Assembly: GCA_030627265.1 (NCBI GenBank)
Contig: DAOUSK010000013.1
Span: forward strand, 1-32,452
Length of the DNA stretch: 32,452 nt
Direction of reading: 5' to 3'
Source of the DNA: Methylococcaceae bacterium
Lineage (GTDB): Bacteria > Pseudomonadota > Gammaproteobacteria > Methylococcales > Methylomonadaceae
Shown: positions 9,262 to 16,773 of the stretch, piece by piece
Layout of the letters: each line of letters opens with the position of its first letter
How positions within the stretch are numbered: position 1 is the stretch's first letter
Translations under genes and position numbers: made by a program
Notes under the pieces: model-generated
Databases searched by the model: none
What the model saw: only the letters and a program-made list of their open reading frames with translations
What the model was told of the DNA's origin: nothing

Positions 9262-9396
9262 ATGAAAAGAACTTTCCAACCAAGTAAAATCAAACGCGCT
9301 CGTGTACATGGCTTTCGTGCAAGAATGGCAACTGTTGGTGGCCGTAACGTCATCCGTGCACGTAGAGCGAAAGGTCGTCACGTACTAGCACTATAA
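9262..9396 (+). CDS. rpmH: 50S ribosomal protein L34
   Basis: Too short for the ORF track, this 44-codon gene starts at ATG 9262, 8 bp after AAGGAA. The protein begins [19 protein letters not shown] and ends [11 protein letters not shown], the standard L34 sequence, very basic and of exact family length. L34 is a late-assembling protein of the large ribosomal subunit. The rnpA GTG lies only six bases downstream, so the genes are translated from the same message, as in most bacteria. Confidence 0.98.
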   Translation: MKRTFQPSKIKRARVHGFRARMATVGGRNVIRARRAKGRHVLAL

Positions 9397-9402
9397 TAAA
9401 TA

Positions 9403-9771
9403 GTGGATCAGAAAAGCGCGAGTTTTCCGCCTAAGCTCCGATTACTAGAGCCGGCAGAATTTAAACGTGTTTTTGCTAAACCGGAAAGATCTAGTGATAA
9501 ATATTTTACAGTTCTTGCGGTAGCTTCCGACTTAACGCATCCGCGTTTAGGCTTAGCTATTGCAAAGAAAAGCGTTAAACGCGCTGTCGATAGAAATAGA
9601 ATCAAACGATCTGCCCGGGAAAGCTTTAGATTACAGCAGCATGAGATTAGCTCTCTTGATTTTGTCGTTATGGCGCGTCGAGAAGCGGCTATAGAAAACT
9701 CCAAAGTGCTACAAGCCTCTTTGGATAAGCACTGGCTTAAATTGGTTAAGCGATGCGCACCCTCCTCATAA
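9403..9771 (+). CDS. rnpA: Ribonuclease P protein component
   Basis: RnpA is the basic protein subunit that helps the RNase P RNA bind and process tRNA 5' leaders. The 122-residue protein shows [38 protein letters not shown] (the RNR signature) and [11 protein letters not shown]. The start is GTG, giving the family-like N-terminus just after the rpmH stop codon. No GGAGG-type site is visible, so translational coupling to rpmH is likely. The 3' end overlaps yidD by 19 bp. Confidence 0.96.
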   Translation: MDQKSASFPPKLRLLEPAEFKRVFAKPERSSDKYFTVLAVASDLTHPRLGLAIAKKSVKRAVDRNRIKRSARESFRLQQHEISSLDFVVMARREAAIENSKVLQASLDKHWLKLVKRCAPSS

Positions 9772-9980
9772 ATTTCCTTAGGTTTTATCAATATTTTATA
9801 AGCCCGCTATTAGGAAGTAACTGCCGCTTTCACCCCACTTGTTCGAGCTATGCTATGCAAGCCATATCACTACACGGCGCATTAAAAGGCTCTTACCTCA
9901 CAATAAAACGATTACTCCGATGTCACCCTTTTAATAATGGTGAGATTGATGATCCTGTACCCAAAAAGACTGGTAAGTAA
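9753..9980 (+). CDS. yidD: Membrane protein insertion efficiency factor YidD
   Basis: A 75-residue peripheral inner-membrane protein that in E. coli aids YidC-dependent insertion. The family signature is clear: an amphipathic N-terminus ([18 protein letters not shown]), then [37 protein letters not shown] with conserved Cys and aromatic positions. It overlaps the end of rnpA and ends one base before the yidC ATG, so all are probably translated from one transcript. The length matches the compact forms of the family. Confidence 0.96.
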   Translation: MRTLLINFLRFYQYFISPLLGSNCRFHPTCSSYAMQAISLHGALKGSYLTIKRLLRCHPFNNGEIDDPVPKKTGK

Positions 9981-9981
9981 A

Positions 9982-11616
9982 ATGGAGAATTTAAGGTTTG
10001 TACTCATCGTAATTTTATCGATGATTTCACTCATGTTATGGGAAGCTTGGCAGCTGGACTACGGCCCCAAAGACCCTTTAACAACAACCCTAGATAGTAA
10101 TGGCAATCCTGTTACTGTAGTCGGTACAGCAGCCAACAGTAATGGCTCTGAACTACCACTAGACGAAACAGCAATTGATAACAGCATTATTACCGTTTCT
10201 ACCGATGTTTATCAGCTAGAAATTGATACTAAAGGCGGTACATTACGCAACCTCGATCTTCTTGAGTACACGGTTAATAAAGGCGAAGAAGATAAAGTTC
10301 GCTTATTAGATTCTCGTGGCGACAAATTGTTTTTAGGCCAAAGCGGTTTATTAACAAGCGGCTCGTCAGCTAAATTACCTAATCATAATGTGTCACTAAA
10401 AGCAGCTAAATCTAATTACACATTAGCGATAGGCGAAGATACTTTAAACGTACCATTAACATGGACAGATGGACAAGGTATCAGCTATACAAAAACATAC
10501 ACTTTCAAGCGTGGCAGTTATGTTATTGGTTTAGCACAAGCAGTTAATAACCAATCAAGCGCTGATTGGACAGGTAGACAATACACACAACTATTAAGAG
10601 TGCCGCATACAGATGAAAAAGGTAATACTTTCATCCGTACTTACTCCGGTGGTGTTGTTTATACTGAAGAAGAAAAATATCAAAAAATTGATTTTGATGA
10701 CATGGCAGATGAAGACCTAAAAACTAAAACAGTTGGCGGTTGGTCTGCAATGATTCAGCATTATTTTGCAACAGCGTGGGTTCCACCTGCTGGAGAAGAG
10801 CATAACTACTTTACTAAAGAATTAAGTAATGCACGTTTTGTGATTGGTTCTTACTCTAACCCAACAACGGTTGCAGCAAAGACATCAACAACATTCTACA
10901 GCCAATTATTTGTTGGGCCTAAAATCCAACCTATGATGGAAGCCGTTGCTCCAGGATTAGAATTAACAGTTGATTACAGCTGGTTAACAGTGATTGGTAA
11001 ACCGATTTATTCACTATTGAACTTCCTACACTCTTACTTAGGTAACTGGGGATTTTCAATTATGGGTGTTACTTTTTGTATTAAGTTATTATTCTTTCCA
11101 TTATCTGCTGCTAGTTACAAATCAATGGCGAATATGCGCAAGCTACAACCGCGTTTAGCACAATTGAAAGAAAGCTATGGTGACGATAGACAGCGTTTCA
11201 ATACTGAAATGATGGAGCTATATCGTAAAGAAAAAGTAAACCCAATGGGTGGTTGTTTGCCGATTATGGTGCAAATCCCTGTGTTTATTTCACTTTACTG
11301 GGTATTAATTGAAACCGTTGAATTAAGACAAGCACCGTTCTTATTATGGGTTCAAGATTTATCAGCACAAGATCCATATTTTGTACTACCTGTTATTATG
11401 GGGATTACAATGTTCTTACAACAACGCCTAAATCCTGCGCCGGTAGATCCATTACAAGCGAAGATTATGCGTATGTTCCCAATTGTATTTACCGTGTTCT
11501 TCTTGTTCTTCCCTGCAGGTCTTGTTTTATACTGGGTAACAAACAACACGTTATCTATTATTCAACAGTGGTTTATTACTAAAAAGATTGTCGGTGAATC
11601 ACCGCTTAAGACTTAA
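9982..11616 (+). CDS. yidC: Membrane protein insertase YidC
   Basis: YidC inserts and folds inner-membrane proteins alone or with SecYEG. The chosen ATG at 9982 gives 544 residues (E. coli 548), starting MENLRFVLIVILSMISLML, which is the N-terminal membrane anchor. The track start at 9937 lies inside yidD and is rejected. Next come a large periplasmic domain (about residues 50-330) and the conserved C-terminal insertase core: SIMGVTFCIKLLFFPLSAASYKSMANMRKLQPRL and MGGCLPIMVQIPVFISLYWVL. The core ends in two further membrane helices and a short basic tail. It ends the rpmH transcription block; a strong terminator follows. Confidence 0.98.
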   Translation: MENLRFVLIVILSMISLMLWEAWQLDYGPKDPLTTTLDSNGNPVTVVGTAANSNGSELPLDETAIDNSIITVSTDVYQLEIDTKGGTLRNLDLLEYTVNKGEEDKVRLLDSRGDKLFLGQSGLLTSGSSAKLPNHNVSLKAAKSNYTLAIGEDTLNVPLTWTDGQGISYTKTYTFKRGSYVIGLAQAVNNQSSADWTGRQYTQLLRVPHTDEKGNTFIRTYSGGVVYTEEEKYQKIDFDDMADEDLKTKTVGGWSAMIQHYFATAWVPPAGEEHNYFTKELSNARFVIGSYSNPTTVAAKTSTTFYSQLFVGPKIQPMMEAVAPGLELTVDYSWLTVIGKPIYSLLNFLHSYLGNWGFSIMGVTFCIKLLFFPLSAASYKSMANMRKLQPRLAQLKESYGDDRQRFNTEMMELYRKEKVNPMGGCLPIMVQIPVFISLYWVLIETVELRQAPFLLWVQDLSAQDPYFVLPVIMGITMFLQQRLNPAPVDPLQAKIMRMFPIVFTVFFLFFPAGLVLYWVTNNTLSIIQQWFITKKIVGESPLKT

Positions 11617-11638
11617 AGTTTAAACACTGCTAAAAACT

Positions 11639-11676
11639 AAAAAGCCGAATTTAGCGCAAGCTAGTTCGGCTTTTTT
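11639..11676. terminator. Intrinsic terminator after yidC
   Basis: AAAAAGCCGAA pairs with TTCGGCTTTTTT around a loop that itself can pair (TTAGCGCAAGCTAG), followed by T-rich sequence. It sits 22 bp after the yidC stop codon and 34 bp before the mnmE ATG. It separates the rpmH-yidC block from mnmE, although read-through would feed mnmE. Confidence 0.9.
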
Positions 11677-11710
11677 ATTGCCTAATTTAAAACCATTCAT
11701 TGTATTGCTT

Positions 11711-13054
11711 ATGAAAAATATAACCTCAGATACCATTGCCGCTATCGCAACGCCACCAGGAAATGGTGGTGTTGGTATTATTAGGATTTCAGGTAATAAA
11801 GCGAAAGACATTGCCCAAGCGCTAACTCAAAAAGAATTGCAGCCGCGCCATGCGCACTATGCCAATTTTTACGATAGCGATGAAAGTATTTTAGATTCGG
11901 GTTTAGCGCTATTTTTTCCTAACCCCGCTTCATTTACAGGTGAAGATACGGTAGAAATTCAAGGGCATGGTGGCTCGGTTATTTTAGACCTATTGCTTAA
12001 GCGCATTGTTTCTTTAGGCTGCCGCATGGCAAATGCAGGTGAATTCTCCGAACGCGCTTTTTTAAATGACAAGATAGACCTCGCGCAAGCGGAAGCTATT
12101 GCTGATTTAATAGAAAGTAGTACCGAGCAATCAGCACGCTCTGCACAAAAATCAATGCAAGGGGTTTTCTCCAAGCAAATTAATGCGCTCGTTGAAGAGC
12201 TAATTGAATTACGCATTTACGTCGAAGCCGCGATTGATTTTGTTGATGAAGAAATCGACTTTTTAGGCGATGGTGTGGTTGAAAAACGCATTATTAGTTT
12301 AGCTGAGACAATTGCAGTGATTTTATCCACAGCACAACAAGGACGATTGTTACGAGACGGAATGAATGTCGTTTTAGCAGGTAAGCCCAATGCAGGTAAA
12401 TCGAGCTTATTAAATGCCTTAGCAGGCCACGATGCTGCAATTGTTACCGACGTAGCAGGAACAACACGCGATATCCTTAAAGAACGCATTCAAATTGATG
12501 GTATGCCGCTGCATATCATTGATACCGCCGGTTTACGTGAAAGCGATAATAAAGTTGAGCAAGAAGGCATACGCCGCGCGCACTCTGAAATACAGCGTGC
12601 CGATAAAATTCTATTATTGATTGACGCAAATGATCCTAATCCTGATGAGCTATTAAAGACGCTACCAAAAAATATTAGCCTAACTAAAATTTACAATAAA
12701 ATTGATCTCAGCAAACAAATACCAAAAATACAAGAAACGGCAACGGGCACAGAAATTTACCTCTCTGTAAAACACAGTTTAGGCATGGATTTATTAACCC
12801 AGCATTTAAAACAAAGCGTGGGATTTGATGCGAATGCCGATAATGTTTTCATCGCCCGCCGCCGCCATATTGATGCCTTAGAAAAATCCGCAGAATTTGT
12901 GGATAAAGCACTAATGCAACTAGAGTGCGCAGCAGGTGAGTTAGTTGCTGAAGATTTAAGGCAAGCACAAAATAATTTATCAGAAATAACCGGTGCATTT
13001 ACGTCGGATGATCTGTTAGGCAGAATTTTTAGCTCTTTTTGTATTGGAAAGTAA
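11711..13054 (+). CDS. mnmE: tRNA modification GTPase MnmE (TrmE)
   Basis: With MnmG, MnmE makes the carboxymethylaminomethyl group at wobble uridine 34 of several tRNAs. I choose ATG 11711 (447 residues); the track start at 11678 is a TTG in the terminator. The N-terminus ([22 protein letters not shown]) holds the folate-binding domain, followed by the helical domain. The G domain from about residue 223 has G1 [10 protein letters not shown]2 region GTTRD, G3 DTAGL and G4 NKID. The protein ends in the invariant CIGK, whose Cys is needed for the modification. Lying downstream of yidC is typical in Gammaproteobacteria. Confidence 0.98.
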   Translation: MKNITSDTIAAIATPPGNGGVGIIRISGNKAKDIAQALTQKELQPRHAHYANFYDSDESILDSGLALFFPNPASFTGEDTVEIQGHGGSVILDLLLKRIVSLGCRMANAGEFSERAFLNDKIDLAQAEAIADLIESSTEQSARSAQKSMQGVFSKQINALVEELIELRIYVEAAIDFVDEEIDFLGDGVVEKRIISLAETIAVILSTAQQGRLLRDGMNVVLAGKPNAGKSSLLNALAGHDAAIVTDVAGTTRDILKERIQIDGMPLHIIDTAGLRESDNKVEQEGIRRAHSEIQRADKILLLIDANDPNPDELLKTLPKNISLTKIYNKIDLSKQIPKIQETATGTEIYLSVKHSLGMDLLTQHLKQSVGFDANADNVFIARRRHIDALEKSAEFVDKALMQLECAAGELVAEDLRQAQNNLSEITGAFTSDDLLGRIFSSFCIGK

Positions 13055-13110
13055 CGGAGTAAAAAGCAGAAATTAAACTAGAGGTATCTTTTTTACTTAT
13101 GACATAAATA

Positions 13111-13127
13111 TGTTATAACATTGTTAT
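13111..13127. promoter_or_regulatory. Candidate MazE operator
   Basis: Two overlapping dyads lie 24 bp before the mazE ATG: TGTTATAACA (perfect palindrome) and ATAACA-T-TGTTAT. MazE-type antitoxins, alone or with MazF, usually repress their own promoter by binding such palindromes, so this is a reasonable operator. That is inferred from position and symmetry only. Confidence 0.4.
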
Positions 13128-13151
13128 TATTTTTATATTAATGGAATAGCC

Positions 13152-13394
13152 ATGCACACTCATTTAAGAAAAGTAGGTAACTCTCAAGGAATTATTATTC
13201 CAGCTAGTTTTATACAGGCGTGTTCGTTAAAAAAAGATATTGAGTTAAGAATTGAAGGTAACACTTTAGTTATTGAGGCTTTAAAAAAACCAAGATCAGG
13301 TTGGTTTGATAATTATAAGGATGAAGAGCTATTAAAGGATGACGTATGGAATGATACTTTACCCGATGATATTACCGAGGAATGGCAATGGTAA
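13152..13394 (+). CDS. mazE: MazE-like antitoxin (AbrB/SpoVT fold)
   Basis: An 80-residue protein with an N-terminal swapped-hairpin DNA-binding domain: HLRKVGNSQGIIIPASFIQACSL fits the MazE consensus, followed by the second half ELRIEGNTLVIEAL. The acidic C-terminal tail (about residues 50-80, with GWFDNY, DDVWNDTLPDD and ITEEWQW) is the part that in MazE wraps the toxin and blocks RNA cleavage. It overlaps the toxin gene by 13 bp, the usual antitoxin-first order, and probably represses its own operon. It sits in a short accessory segment after mnmE. Confidence 0.9.
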   Translation: MHTHLRKVGNSQGIIIPASFIQACSLKKDIELRIEGNTLVIEALKKPRSGWFDNYKDEELLKDDVWNDTLPDDITEEWQW

Positions 13395-13696
13395 AGTGTG
13401 GAGAGGTTTATTGGGTTAATCTTGACCCTACTTTTGGTACCGAGATTAAGAAAACACGCCCTGCATTAATTGTATCACCTGATGATTTAAATGATGCTTT
13501 GCCAAGGGTTATCATTGCACCTTTAACAAGCAAAGGTCAGTCTTTAGGCTGTCGGCCTGAAATAGTTTTTAATAATCGTCCCTCTCGATTATTGTTAGAT
13601 CAAATTCGTTCAGTCGATAAAAGGCGTTTACTAGAGAAAATGGGAGAAATAGATAAAAAGTTTTGGCATTCCATTTTGCTGGAAATGCTGGACTAA
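13382..13696 (+). CDS. mazF: MazF/PemK-family endoribonuclease toxin
   Basis: At 104 residues this matches the CcdB/PemK fold family in length. Visible are GEVYWVNLDPTFGTEIKKTRPALIVSPDDLND (the conserved start, with GTEI and TRPALIV), VIIAPLTSK, and LLLDQIRSVDKRRL, which carries the conserved DQIR region. Family members cut single-stranded mRNA at short sequences and slow growth when the antitoxin is degraded. Two ATGs, at 13382 and 13388, are both possible; the second gives MVKCGEVYW. The ORF looks intact, so the module is probably functional. Cut specificity cannot be read from the sequence. Confidence 0.92.
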   Translation: MAMVKCGEVYWVNLDPTFGTEIKKTRPALIVSPDDLNDALPRVIIAPLTSKGQSLGCRPEIVFNNRPSRLLLDQIRSVDKRRLLEKMGEIDKKFWHSILLEMLD

Positions 13697-13787
13697 AAAG
13701 AGCCTTTTATTGTATTTTTACACCTAATTTACAAGGTGCAATCAAATCCGAATACACTACTCAAAACGGTATCGTACAGCTGTATTT

Positions 13788-13824
13788 ATCGTTCCTCACG
13801 CTGGCTGGGGGCGGTGGGAACGAT
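13788..13824. repeat. Degenerate intergenic palindrome between mazF and the multicopper oxidase gene
   Basis: ATCGTTCC and GGAACGAT form an inverted repeat around a GC-rich core (TCACGCTGGCTGGGGGCGGTG) that partly pairs (CACGC with GCGGTG, imperfect). The core is far richer in G than the surroundings. It resembles the dispersed CGTTCCCACGC-type palindromes seen in many proteobacteria, but is decayed. It lies between convergent genes and could help end both transcripts. Confidence 0.45.
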
Positions 13825-13887
13825 GAAAAATTTTTTACCATGAAGAGATTGTGTTAAATGTATAGCCATATTAACTGATACTTTTTG

Positions 13888-15477
13888 TTACTTGACTAAA
13901 AGATCCCGCATCATTCCCATATCTTCATGCTCTAAGTTATGGCAGTGATACATAAATAGGCCGGTAAAGTCATTAAATGGTTTTAAAATAGTTACTTTTT
14001 CACCGGGCATAACTAATACGGTATCTTTCCAGCCTTTATCTAAAAAGCCCTTAGCAACTGAAGTGTAGCCGTCTCCAGATTTATTTCTAACTTCCCGTTT
14101 AAGCACTTGGAATTGCTCGCCATGTAAATGCATAGGGTGCGGCATTCCCATGCCAGCCATGCCGCCCATACCACGATGAAAGCCATTATCAAATTCCATT
14201 AACTGCAAAGTATTAACAGGAATAATTTCATCTTCCCGAATATCATTCATTTTATAAGAGCGACCATTTAGCAAGGCAGACATATGGTGCATAGATAAAG
14301 TAATACGCCTTGGTGAATTAGGATTTTCAGCATCAGATAAACGTAAAGGCGTTATTTTGCTCAATTGCTTCGGTAAGACATCATGGCTAGATACTTTTTT
14401 ACTAACCCGCACTTTAAGTACAGCAAAATCTTGTCCTGTCTGTGAGCCTCCACTCATACCACCCATCATGCCACCACGACGACCTCCCATCATACCCATT
14501 CCCCCCATACCGCCAGAAGAAAACTCTAAACTACGCAAGGTCAATTCCGTGCCAACTTTCTTATGACTAAAGTCTACCCAGATTTCTCGACGTTCAGCGG
14601 GGGCTAAGGTTAGATAGGGAAGTGTTTCAGCTTGCTCTAAAAGCCCACCATCTGTCGCAATAACTTTAATCGGCGACCCATCATCCCAAGCTAATTTATA
14701 AATGCGTGAGTTAGAACCATTTAATAAGCGCATTCGATAAGCGCGGGTTGCTACAGGTAATTCAAAATTAGGCGTGCCATTAACCAGAATCTGATCGCCT
14801 AAAAACCCATGCATCTTCATCATCATACCGCCACCATATTGCAGCTGGTTTTGCTGATCAAAATTACGATCTTGAATGACTAAAGGTAGATCAAATTCAC
14901 CATTTGGTAATTTAAGAGATTGCTCTTCGTTGTCACTGATAAGAAAAAAACCTGCAAGCCCTGAATAGACATGTTTAGCGGTTAAGCCATGAGTGTGCGC
15001 ATGATACCAATAAGTTCCCGCTCTATTGAGTATTTCAAATTCATAAACATAAGTTTCACCGTTATCAATAGCATACATGGGGTTTCCATCCATTTTTGAC
15101 GGTACATGCAAGCCATGCCAATGTAATATTGTTGAAGAAGATAATTCATTTTTTAAATAGATACGAACCTTCTGACCTTTATGTAAACGAATAGTGGGGG
15201 CAAGATAACTCTTTTCATTGGTAATGGTATTTGCCGGTCCTTTTAAAACCTCACCTATCACTTTCCAGACACGAGTTTGTGGGCCATTAAAAATAGGCAC
15301 GTACCTAACTTCAGCCGTCAGGTTAATTTCTACATCTGGGTTAAAATCAGGGGATGCCTGATTAGCCACTTGCATTGTTTTGGCATTGAGTAGACTAGGA
15401 AATGTAGTCAATGCTGCTGCACTAATACCTGCAATCTTTAAAATTTTGCGGCGTTGAATATTGATGTTATTCGGCAT
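13888..15477 (-). CDS. Tat-exported multicopper oxidase, CueO-like
   Basis: A 529-residue periplasmic blue-copper oxidase. A twin-arginine signal is present (RRKILKIAGISAAALTTFPSLLNA, residues 9-32). All four copper-binding clusters are visible: HWHGLH and HAHTHG in the N-terminal cupredoxin domain, then HPMHLHG and HCHNLEHEDMGM near the C-terminus. The last contains Cys-His for types 1 and 3 and an axial Met. Residues about 322-346 are Met/Gly-rich (GGMGGMGMMGG), with a second Met cluster just before HPMHLHG. CueO uses such segments to bind Cu(I), so a copper-tolerance cuprous oxidase is likely. AGGGGA five bases before the ATG is a strong ribosome binding site. No copper regulator or CopA is adjacent. 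A laccase-like role on other substrates is possible. Confidence 0.88.
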   Translation of the reverse strand: MPNNINIQRRKILKIAGISAAALTTFPSLLNAKTMQVANQASPDFNPDVEINLTAEVRYVPIFNGPQTRVWKVIGEVLKGPANTITNEKSYLAPTIRLHKGQKVRIYLKNELSSSTILHWHGLHVPSKMDGNPMYAIDNGETYVYEFEILNRAGTYWYHAHTHGLTAKHVYSGLAGFFLISDNEEQSLKLPNGEFDLPLVIQDRNFDQQNQLQYGGGMMMKMHGFLGDQILVNGTPNFELPVATRAYRMRLLNGSNSRIYKLAWDDGSPIKVIATDGGLLEQAETLPYLTLAPAERREIWVDFSHKKVGTELTLRSLEFSSGGMGGMGMMGGRRGGMMGGMSGGSQTGQDFAVLKVRVSKKVSSHDVLPKQLSKITPLRLSDAENPNSPRRITLSMHHMSALLNGRSYKMNDIREDEIIPVNTLQLMEFDNGFHRGMGGMAGMGMPHPMHLHGEQFQVLKREVRNKSGDGYTSVAKGFLDKGWKDTVLVMPGEKVTILKPFNDFTGLFMYHCHNLEHEDMGMMRDLLVK

Positions 15478-15505
15478 AATAGTCCCCTAGTAAACAAAGT
15501 AATAT

Positions 15506-15525
15506 AAGTATTTTATAATATACTT
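15506..15525. promoter_or_regulatory. AT-rich dyad upstream of the multicopper oxidase gene
   Basis: AAGTAT-8-ATACTT lies about 30 bp upstream of the oxidase ATG, in the expected promoter region. It could be an operator or simply AT-rich promoter DNA. It does not resemble a MerR-family copper (CueR) dyad that I recognise. Confidence 0.25.
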
Positions 15526-15649
15526 GTCGTTTATTGTAAAGGACTTCTTCTTTTTATTGCGTAACAAAAATGGGAGTCAAGCAGCACAATATGGAGTTAT
15601 TATTTATACTGAGGAACGAGGATTCAATAATACCCAAGTCTGGTTTGCC

Positions 15650-15720
15650 TTTTGACTTTACAGCCGCACTAGATAATCAGTTACGTAGCCTACTTTTCTA
15701 GCATGCCTGTAAAGCCAAAA
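15650..15720. repeat. Imperfect 14-bp inverted repeat, 71-bp element
   Basis: TTTTGACTTTACAG (15650-15663) pairs with CTGTAAAGCCAAAA (15707-15720) at 13 of 14 positions. The 43-bp interior has its own CTAG and GTAGCCTAC symmetry. It lies between the oxidase gene and the downstream end of the START-domain gene. The outline suits a small dispersed palindromic element or a bidirectional transcript end. The rest of this 282-bp gap holds no convincing gene. Confidence 0.45.
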
Positions 15721-15759
15721 TACTGCGTTATATTTTCGGGTTTTATTAAACTCTTGTCC

Positions 15760-16377
15760 TTAAGGTAAAACAAATTTTCTTCTTAAGTTATCTAAACTAA
15801 CAAATGCAGCATTAATCACCCCTAAATTTGCTAAACTTGCAGGGATCACACCAGCAGGATCACCATGCATTTGATGGGTAATATGAATATTTGGCGCATG
15901 ACTTAAATCAAGTTTCCAGTAACCATCTGAAGTACGCATCTGCACAGTATTGCCTTCTGCCGGTAATTGTTTTTTAATGTTTTCCGGTAACAAATCACGA
16001 GGAATGTTTTTTAGCTTTAAGGTGTGTATCTGTGTTTGTAAGTTAAATTTTTCATCGCTGTACATCACTGTATAACGATTATTTAAAGGCCAGGGTAGAT
16101 TGCTTAATTTGTAGATATAGCCATCCGTTAACTGCAATTGATAAATGCATTTATATTGCCAGTCTGGGCAGTTTTTCGGTTCTTTAATAAAAGTCAGTAG
16201 CTCTGCTAAATTCGCTGTAATATTGACTTCGCCTTTAAATTCTTTGTAATCAGAGTTAGGCAGTGTTCGCGTATAAACAGTGATACCATTTTTTTCTTTT
16301 GCGAGCATCCAATCTGATGGTTCTTGAGCGTAACAGGGAAAACTGATGAACAAACTCAGCAATAATAATTTCAACAT
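15760..16377 (-). CDS. Secreted START-domain (StAR-related lipid-transfer-like) protein
   Basis: A 205-residue protein with a clear Sec signal peptide (MLKLLLLSLFISFPCYAQ, cleavage likely after CYA). It is followed by a single START-type domain filling the mature chain: WMLAKEKNGITVYTRTLPNSDYKEFKGE at the start, WQYKCIYQLQLTDGYIYKLSNLPWPLNNRY in the middle, and HGDPAGVIPASLANLGVINA leading into the C-terminal helix. START domains have a deep hydrophobic pocket for lipids. Bacterial periplasmic members are widespread in Gammaproteobacteria but poorly characterised, so the ligand is unknown. The gene is divergent from the cupin gene with only 18 bp between the two ATGs. I see no Shine-Dalgarno for it. 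Confidence 0.8.
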   Translation of the reverse strand: MLKLLLLSLFISFPCYAQEPSDWMLAKEKNGITVYTRTLPNSDYKEFKGEVNITANLAELLTFIKEPKNCPDWQYKCIYQLQLTDGYIYKLSNLPWPLNNRYTVMYSDEKFNLQTQIHTLKLKNIPRDLLPENIKKQLPAEGNTVQMRTSDGYWKLDLSHAPNIHITHQMHGDPAGVIPASLANLGVINAAFVSLDNLRRKFVLP

Positions 16378-16395
16378 GAAATAAAGGGTGGCTAG

Positions 16396-16722
16396 ATGAA
16401 TGTAAAAAATATATTAGCAGAAATTCCCGAACAAGTGCCCAATGAATTATTCACAACCTTGCTACAAAATCCGCAGATAAAAATCGAACGCATTGTTTCC
16501 AAAGGCCAGTGTGATGCTAAGGGTGAGTGGTATGACCAAGAAATGGATGAATGGGTGATTTTATTACAAGGCGAAGCAATATTGGAATTTACCGAGCCCA
16601 ATGAGTTAAAAAGTCTAAAATCTGGCGATTATTTGTTTATTCCTGCACATAAAAAACATCGGGTTGAATGGACTCATTTAGAACAAGAAAGCATCTGGTT
16701 GGCGATACATTTTTCAAAATAG
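16396..16722 (+). CDS. Small cupin-domain protein
   Basis: A 108-residue single-domain cupin. Cupin motif 1 is partly kept (DEWVILLQGEAILEF) and motif 2 reads SGDYLFIPAHKKHRVEWT, with His residues in the metal-ligand area. No extra domain is present, so substrate cannot be predicted. Family members include metal-dependent dioxygenases, isomerases and sensors. GGGTGG lies upstream of the ATG. It is back to back with the START-domain gene and sits 51 bp ahead of rimO, with which it may be co-transcribed. Assignment to the cupin fold is good; a specific function is not offered. Confidence 0.8.
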   Translation: MNVKNILAEIPEQVPNELFTTLLQNPQIKIERIVSKGQCDAKGEWYDQEMDEWVILLQGEAILEFTEPNELKSLKSGDYLFIPAHKKHRVEWTHLEQESIWLAIHFSK

Positions 16723-16773
16723 GGTAGTATGCTTAATAAATTAAGATGATTACAGTAATAAAGAATAAACAAA

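Noticed and set aside
9408-9791. 127-residue minus-strand ORF opposite rnpA
   Set aside because: Shadow of rnpA; the plus strand holds clear RnpA motifs in the standard gene order.
12323-12331. Perfect DnaA box TTATCCACA inside mnmE, and another at 17481-17489 inside rimO
   Set aside because: Both are isolated, inside conserved coding sequence, and far from any AT-rich unwinding element; single boxes are expected by chance.
13663-13857. 64-residue ORF from the track overlapping the end of mazF
   Set aside because: It begins out of frame inside mazF and runs through an intergenic palindrome; no domain or start signal.
15570-15701. 43-codon plus-strand ORF between the copper oxidase and START-domain genes
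   Set aside because: No ribosome binding site, no recognisable motif, and its end overlaps the 71-bp palindrome; most likely chance.
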